Assembly (NCBI GenBank): GCA_947177085.1 | Contig: CAMWTD010000018.1 | Coordinates: 1-18,483, forward strand | Direction of reading: 5' to 3' | Origin: an uncultured Desulfovibrio sp. | GTDB taxonomy: Bacteria; Desulfobacterota; Desulfovibrionia; Desulfovibrionales; Desulfovibrionaceae | DNA: 18,483 bases | Part shown: positions 14,507-18,483 of the stretch, piece by piece | Position numbering within the stretch: the first letter of the stretch is position 1 | How the letters are laid out: every line of letters begins with the position of its first letter | Made by a program: the position numbers and the translations under genes | The notes under the pieces: generated by a model | The model's database searches: none | What the model was told of the DNA's origin: nothing | The model's input: the letters and a program-made list of their open reading frames with translations, nothing else

Positions 14507-16504
14507 ATGCCTCTCTACAGTATCCGCATGAGGGCCTCCCGCGCCCGGCCTCAAGCTCGGCCCGAGCATGTCTCCGGCGCGGAGCGCATCGGGACGGCCC
14601 GCGCCGTCCCTGCCCTCGCCGCGGAACTCGCCACCCGCGCCCTCGGCCACCCCAAGGGCACGCCCGACAGCATCCATATCAGCATCGAAGCGCTGGACGA
14701 GGGCGCGCTCGTGCGCATCCCGGCCCTCCCGGCGCGCGCCCTGGCCTGTGCGGACGCCGGCACAGGCCTGCGCCTTGCCGAGGGCCTCTTGCGCGAGGCC
14801 GGGGCGACCCGGCCCGGGGCGGTCATTGATCTGTTGCTGAACACCCCGCCCCTGCGCGGGGCCATGCTCGTGGACGCGGACACGCTGGAAAGGCTGGAGC
14901 CGGACCGGGAACGCGGCGTGCGGGCCACCCGCATGGACATGGCGGAAGGCGCGGCCCTCCCGCCAGCGCCGGACGGCAAGCAGCATTACCGGGAGGCGGC
15001 GGTGCTCGCCGCCAAGGTGTGCGCCGCGCCGCATATCCTGGCCGAGCTCTGCATTTCGGACGATCCCGACTATGTGACGGGCTATGTTGCCGCGCCGGGC
15101 CTCGGCTATGTGCGCATCCAGCGCCTCAAGGAGCCAGGTTCGCCGCGCGGCGGCCGTATTTTCCTCTACCGCGGCCCGAGGGAGGCTGTGGCGGCCACTG
15201 TGGGCTTTCTCGAGCGCCAGCCGGTGCTGGTGGAGAATGTGCCGCCGCCCCCGCCATTCGCGGAAGAGACCGGGGCGGAAAAAAGCCCCTCGCAGCCCGG
15301 CAGGCTGGCATTTGTGGAGGAGGAGCTGGCGGCCATCGCGGCCCGGGGCCTCTACCGGAGCATGGAAGTCTGCGAAAGCGCGCCGGCCGCGCGCGTGCGC
15401 CAGGAGGGGCGCGAGCTGCTCCTGCTCGCTTCGGGCGACTATCTTGGCCTCGCGGGCGACACGCGCGTGAAGGCCGCGGCCGCAGAAGCGCTCGCCGCCC
15501 TTGGCGCGGGCACGGGCGGCTCTCGCCTCACCACGGGGACGCTGCCGCTGCACGTCAGGCTGGAAAAAGAACTGGCGGCCTTCGGCGGCTCGGAGGAGGC
15601 GCTGCTCTTCTCCTCGGGTTATGCGGCTAATCTTGGCGTATTGCAGGCGCTTTGCGGCAGGGGCGACGTCATCTTCAGCGACGAGCTCAACCACGCGAGC
15701 ATCATCGACGGCTGCCGCCTCTCCGGCGCGCAGGTCATCGTGTATCCCCACAAGGACATGGCCGCGCTGGACCGCATGGCGCTGGAGCACCAGGGGCGGC
15801 GGCGCGTGGTGGTGAGCGACGCCGTGTTCAGCATGGACGGCGACGTGGCCGACCTGCCGGGCCTCATGGGAGCGGCCCGACGGCACGGGCTCATCACCGT
15901 GCTTGACGAGGCGCACGCACTTGGCGTCATCGGCCGCACCGGGCGCGGCATCGTGGAGCATTTCGGGCCCACGGGCCCAGGGCCGGACATCTTCACCGGG
16001 TCGCTCAGCAAGGCGCTCGGGGCGGACGGCGGCTATATGCGCGGGCCGGCGGGGCTCATGGAATGGCTGCGCCACACGGGGCGCAGCTTCGTGTTTTCCA
16101 CCGCGCTTTCCGCGGCCCCCGCGGGGGCGGCCCTGGCCGCCCTCCACATTCTGCGGGGCGACCCGGGGCGCGTGGCGCGGCTTCAGGAAAATGCCGCCTT
16201 TTTCCGCGCCTGCTTGCGTGGGCACGGCGTGGAGCCCCCGGGCGAGACCGCCATCGTGCCGCTCCTGGCGGGGGACGAGCGCCAGGCTGTGGACGCGGCG
16301 CGCGCTTTGCGCGAGGCGGGCATCCTCATTTCCGCCATCCGTTACCCCACGGTGGCGCGGGGCTGCGCACGGCTCAGGGCTGCCTTGCGCGCAGACCACG
16401 AGCGGGCCGACCTTGCCCGGGCCGCGGCCGAGGCGGCCAGGGCGCTCATTCGGGCGCGGCCGGAACTTCCTCCACAAGCTCCAGAGACGCGCCGCCATTG
16501 CTGA
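14507..16504 (+). CDS. bioWF: Biotin biosynthesis fusion: 6-carboxyhexanoate-CoA ligase + 8-amino-7-oxononanoate synthase
   Basis: 665 residues, two complete enzymes in one chain. Residues 1-245 are BioW: YSIRMRASR, EHVSGAERI, RGAMLVDADTLERL, RGVRATRMD, then LAELCISDDPDYVTGYVA and LGYVRIQRLKE, ending LERQPVLVE as stand-alone BioW does. A proline-rich linker (P246-P250 onward, to about 265) joins it to BioF: GDYLGLAGD, GAGTGGSRLTTGT, HASIIDGCRLSGA (His396), DEAHALGV (Asp467, His470) and the PLP lysine Lys502 in GSLSKALG. BioW activates pimelate to pimeloyl-CoA; BioF condenses it with L-alanine to 8-amino-7-oxononanoate, so the fusion may favour transfer between sites (inference). No clear ribosome site precedes the ATG, but a later ATG would remove the conserved YSIR. 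No other biotin gene is nearby. Confidence 0.93.
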   Translation: MPLYSIRMRASRARPQARPEHVSGAERIGTARAVPALAAELATRALGHPKGTPDSIHISIEALDEGALVRIPALPARALACADAGTGLRLAEGLLREAGATRPGAVIDLLLNTPPLRGAMLVDADTLERLEPDRERGVRATRMDMAEGAALPPAPDGKQHYREAAVLAAKVCAAPHILAELCISDDPDYVTGYVAAPGLGYVRIQRLKEPGSPRGGRIFLYRGPREAVAATVGFLERQPVLVENVPPPPPFAEETGAEKSPSQPGRLAFVEEELAAIAARGLYRSMEVCESAPAARVRQEGRELLLLASGDYLGLAGDTRVKAAAAEALAALGAGTGGSRLTTGTLPLHVRLEKELAAFGGSEEALLFSSGYAANLGVLQALCGRGDVIFSDELNHASIIDGCRLSGAQVIVYPHKDMAALDRMALEHQGRRRVVVSDAVFSMDGDVADLPGLMGAARRHGLITVLDEAHALGVIGRTGRGIVEHFGPTGPGPDIFTGSLSKALGADGGYMRGPAGLMEWLRHTGRSFVFSTALSAAPAGAALAALHILRGDPGRVARLQENAAFFRACLRGHGVEPPGETAIVPLLAGDERQAVDAARALREAGILISAIRYPTVARGCARLRAALRADHERADLARAAAEAARALIRARPELPPQAPETRRHC

Positions 16505-17090
16505 CAGCGGCGAGCGTCGCTTTCAGCGCGTCCGCGCGTTCCGCGGGGAGATGCAGGCGCAGGCGGGCGCGCTCGGCATAGTCCTCCCTCTCCACCACGG
16601 CTTCGAGGCCCGGCAACTGGCGGCGCAGGGCGTCCAGACGGGCGTAGTCCAGCACCACGTCCGCCACGGCTTGCGGTACGCGCTCCACGCAGGGGAGCCC
16701 GGCGAGGTTTTCGCGCACCGCGTCCTGGTAGGCGCGCACAAGGCCGCCCGTGCCCAGCTTGACGCCGCCGAACCAGCGCGTCACCACCACGCAGATTTCG
16801 CCCACGCCGCTGTGGAGCAGCACCTGGAGCATGGGCCGCCCGGCCGTGCCGTGGGGCTCGCCGTCGTCGGAGGAGCCGATGCGCGCGGTATCCCCGGGCG
16901 CGCCCGCCGCAAAAGCCCAGCAATTGTGCGTGGCGTCGGGCCAGCGCCTCCGCACGGCCTCCACAAAGGCGCGGGCCTGGGCCGGGCTGGCGGCGCGGGC
17001 GCACTGGGCGAGAAAGCGGCTGCGGCGCACCACGGTCTCGGAACAGTGGGGCGCTTCCGGCAAAGCGGCGGGCACGGGATAACGCTGCAT
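16446..17090 (-). CDS. yigZ: YigZ/IMPACT (UPF0029) family protein
   Basis: 214 residues. The N-terminal IMPACT domain has the family signatures ATHNCWAF (53-60), DDGEPHGTAG (75-84) and VVVTRWFGGVKLGTGGLVRAY. The C-terminal ferredoxin-like half is more variable and resembles the elongation-factor-G-like DUF1949 domain. Members are conserved cytoplasmic proteins suspected to act in translation control or nucleotide/RNA binding; the bacterial function is not settled. The start at 17090 is supported by GGAG 6 bases before it; longer in-frame extensions are proline/arginine-rich and not family-like. Its last 59 bases overlap the end of bioWF on the other strand. Confidence 0.93.
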   Translation of the reverse strand: MQRYPVPAALPEAPHCSETVVRRSRFLAQCARAASPAQARAFVEAVRRRWPDATHNCWAFAAGAPGDTARIGSSDDGEPHGTAGRPMLQVLLHSGVGEICVVVTRWFGGVKLGTGGLVRAYQDAVRENLAGLPCVERVPQAVADVVLDYARLDALRRQLPGLEAVVEREDYAERARLRLHLPAERADALKATLAAVSNGGASLELVEEVPAAPE

Positions 17091-17131
17091 GGGGGCTCCG
17101 GGGCGAGGGCTTGGCGGGCTTGGCCTCCTTT

Positions 17132-17160
17132 TTTCTAGCGGCAGACGCCGGACAGGGCAA
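17132..17160 (-). promoter_or_regulatory. Possible sigma-70 promoter of yigZ
   Basis: On the minus strand TTGCCC (17155-17160) and TAGAAA (17132-17137) are 17 bases apart, each matching 4 of 6 consensus bases. The predicted start near 17125 leaves a leader of about 35 bases, and a perfect AAGGAGG lies at the very start of that leader without a start codon close to it. Confidence 0.45.
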
Positions 17161-17176
17161 GCGCGGCAAAAGCGCC

Positions 17177-17206
17177 TTGGCAAGCGGGCGGATTTTCGCC
17201 TAGAAT
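17177..17206 (+). promoter_or_regulatory. Sigma-70 promoter of the terminal three-gene operon
   Basis: TTGGCA (17177-17182) and TAGAAT (17201-17206) each match 5 of 6 consensus bases with an 18-base spacer. The predicted start near 17213 lies about 38 bases before the first ATG. It diverges from the yigZ promoter, with about 16 bp between the two -35 elements. Confidence 0.65.
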
Positions 17207-17250
17207 CCGCAGGCGGCGACGGCACCACATCCGCCGCGCAAGGAGACGAC

Positions 17251-17535
17251 ATGCAGGACGAACGCGGGCTCTATTACCACGCCAACGCGGGCGACCCCGG
17301 TTCGCGGGTCTATGTGCGGCACGGCCCTGACGGCGAGGTGGAATTCCGGCTCTGGGAGGCGGCGCATCCCGAGATCTGGGAGCGCCATCCCTGGCTCAGC
17401 ATGGGCGTCATCCGCGAGGCCGCGGCTCTCTATGCGCGCCAGGGCGGCACGGCCCAGGATCCCATCCGCATCTACGACCTCGCCGTGGCGCGCGCCCTGC
17501 TCAAGGACGCCGAGGACGGCGGCTCCCGCGCATGA
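17251..17535 (+). CDS. Small hypothetical protein, first gene of terminal operon
   Basis: 94 residues; I do not recognise the family. It is acidic and probably cytoplasmic (no signal peptide or membrane segment). The N-terminal half reads like a small beta domain (SRVYVRHGPDGEVEFRLWEA). A tryptophan-rich bridge (HPEIWERHPWLSMGVIREAA) leads to two helices ending in IYDLAVARALLKDAED. The start is well fixed: AAGGAGA sits 6 bases before the ATG and a good promoter lies upstream. Its stop overlaps the next gene's start (ATGA), so the two are translationally coupled and probably act together. Codon use is as GC-biased as that of its neighbours, so there is no sign of recent acquisition. Confidence 0.75.
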   Translation: MQDERGLYYHANAGDPGSRVYVRHGPDGEVEFRLWEAAHPEIWERHPWLSMGVIREAAALYARQGGTAQDPIRIYDLAVARALLKDAEDGGSRA

Positions 17536-18416
17536 ACCGCGCCTGGCTTGCGCGGCGCAGGCCCGCGCTCGTGCGCGACCTCGTGCGCGACTATTGCGCC
17601 GCCCACATGGCGCTCACCGCGCAGTTACGCCGTTTTGAAGGGGACGGCACGGTCTCCCATGCCATCATCCGCGCCCTCCTGGGCGAGGCCGTCTCCAAGG
17701 GGGTGCTCTGGCGGCTCAAGGACACGGCGCACCACCTCTTCCGCAGCGAAGCCCCACCGGACGCGGCCGATGGCCGCCGGGCCCCGGAGGAACGCGCCCT
17801 GGTGGGCGAGCTCATCGACTGGTGCGTGGGCTTCGCCTTCCACGAGTGCATCAAGCTGCGCGAGGACGCCTACCAGCGCCAGCACTACGCCAACCGCCTC
17901 CTGCACCTCGAGGCCCAGTGGCGCGAGGCCCCGGGGCACGCCCCGAACCCGGCGGACACGCAGGACGCCGCGCCCGACGCCCTCTGGCCGCTGGCCGGGC
18001 TGCCCCGCCAGACGGCGGACAGCATGGAGCGGGAACTTCGGCGCATCCTGCGCGTGCTCGATGAGGGGCTCGCCCTGCTTGCGCGCTATCTGGCGGGCGA
18101 AGGGGGCAACGCGCCGCTCGCCCGCTGGCTGGCCGTGGAGGAGGATCGCGCGGCCGCCATTTTCGGGCCGCGCTGGCCCGGCATCGTGGACGCCTTCCGC
18201 GGGCCCGACGGGGATGGCCTCTATCCCCTGGCCGCACGCGACCTCATGGAGGCCGGCCGCCCGGATGCGGCGCTGGACCTCCTGCGGGCGCACCGGCATT
18301 GCCTTGGCGCGAGCGGGCGCGCCCTCCTCGGAGAACTGGAAGCCGCCGGCGTTCCCGCGCCCGCGGGTCCGGCCCATGCCTCCCGCACCGCCCCAAAACG
18401 CTCCGGAGCCGCATGA
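17532..18416 (+). CDS. Hypothetical helical protein, second gene of terminal operon
   Basis: 294 residues; family not recognised. Predicted to be largely alpha-helical and cytoplasmic. The N-terminus is strongly basic (MNRAWLARRRPALVRDLVRD). A central segment, LIDWCVGFAFHECIKLREDA followed by YQRQHYANRL, looks the most conserved-like, with mixed polar and aromatic residues. A Pro/Ala/Asp-rich linker sits around 135-150. The C-terminal part (DLMEAGRPDAALDLLRAHRH) resembles a single helical-repeat (TPR-like) hairpin, and the last 25 residues are low-complexity Ala/Pro. It overlaps the gene before by 4 bp (ATGA) and the gene after by 4 bp (ATGATG), so it is the middle member of a tightly coupled operon. 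I assign no function. Confidence 0.75.
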   Translation: MNRAWLARRRPALVRDLVRDYCAAHMALTAQLRRFEGDGTVSHAIIRALLGEAVSKGVLWRLKDTAHHLFRSEAPPDAADGRRAPEERALVGELIDWCVGFAFHECIKLREDAYQRQHYANRLLHLEAQWREAPGHAPNPADTQDAAPDALWPLAGLPRQTADSMERELRRILRVLDEGLALLARYLAGEGGNAPLARWLAVEEDRAAAIFGPRWPGIVDAFRGPDGDGLYPLAARDLMEAGRPDAALDLLRAHRHCLGASGRALLGELEAAGVPAPAGPAHASRTAPKRSGAA

Positions 18417-18483
18417 TGGGCCGGCAGTCGAGTACATCCCCTCGCCTCGTCCTGCTGGTTGGCCTCCTCTGCTGCGCCCGCGG
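18413..18483 (+). CDS. N-terminus of a probable secreted or membrane protein (cut by window end)
   Basis: Only 23 residues are visible: MMGRQSSTSPRLVLLVGLLC and CAR. A short polar/basic start followed by a hydrophobic stretch ending in small residues and cysteines looks like a signal peptide or membrane anchor; a lipoprotein cannot be excluded. The ATG overlaps the stop of the preceding gene, and GGAG lies 5 bases before it, so it is probably the third gene of the operon. An ATG one codon later is equally possible as the start. Confidence 0.55.
   Translation, partial: MMGRQSSTSPRLVLLVGLLCCAR

Overview
The window is GC-rich, tightly packed bacterial chromosome. Gene content points to a Desulfovibrio-like sulfate reducer (Desulfovibrionaceae): a porin of the type common in that family, an rsfS-gpmI pair, a ZraPSR-like sigma-54 metal/envelope-stress module and a complete branched-chain amino acid ABC transporter. 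The assignment is inference from gene families, not from a marker gene. No tRNA, rRNA, CRISPR array, insertion sequence or prophage gene was seen.

Left part (1-4376). On the minus strand, a membrane histidine kinase overlaps a sigma-54-dependent NtrC-type response regulator by 4 bp, and a shikimate kinase (cut by the window edge) starts 2 bp after the regulator stop. Divergent from the kinase is a periplasmic ZraP-like metal/stress protein with a Gly/His/Cys-rich tail. It is preceded by a consensus-perfect sigma-54 promoter and two GTAA-N5-TTAC dyads that are good candidates for the regulator's binding sites. This looks like a self-contained circuit: kinase senses, regulator activates sigma-54, periplasmic protein is made. 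A strong bidirectional terminator separates it from the porin.

Middle part (4377-9395, minus strand). A 513-residue outer-membrane porin has its own promoter region with an AT-rich palindrome. Upstream of it lie a class I SAM-dependent methyltransferase of slightly lower GC, a small zinc-ribbon protein, cofactor-independent phosphoglycerate mutase (gpmI) and the ribosome-silencing factor rsfS. rsfS, gpmI and the zinc-ribbon gene overlap at their stop/start codons and are almost certainly one translationally coupled operon.

Right part (9396-18483, mostly plus strand). A 350-bp divergent control region with a long dyad and a strongly folded leader precedes livK-livH-livM-livG-livF. A GC hairpin lies between livK and livH, and the last four genes overlap or abut. 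Forty-nine bases after livF comes a fused BioW-BioF protein that would make pimeloyl-CoA and then 8-amino-7-oxononanoate for biotin synthesis. Its 3' end overlaps a convergent YigZ/IMPACT-family gene by 59 bp. Divergent from yigZ, with a good sigma-70 promoter, is an overlapping run of three genes: two conserved-looking but unrecognised cytoplasmic proteins, then a protein starting with a hydrophobic signal-like segment cut by the window end. This last operon is the least explained part of the window.
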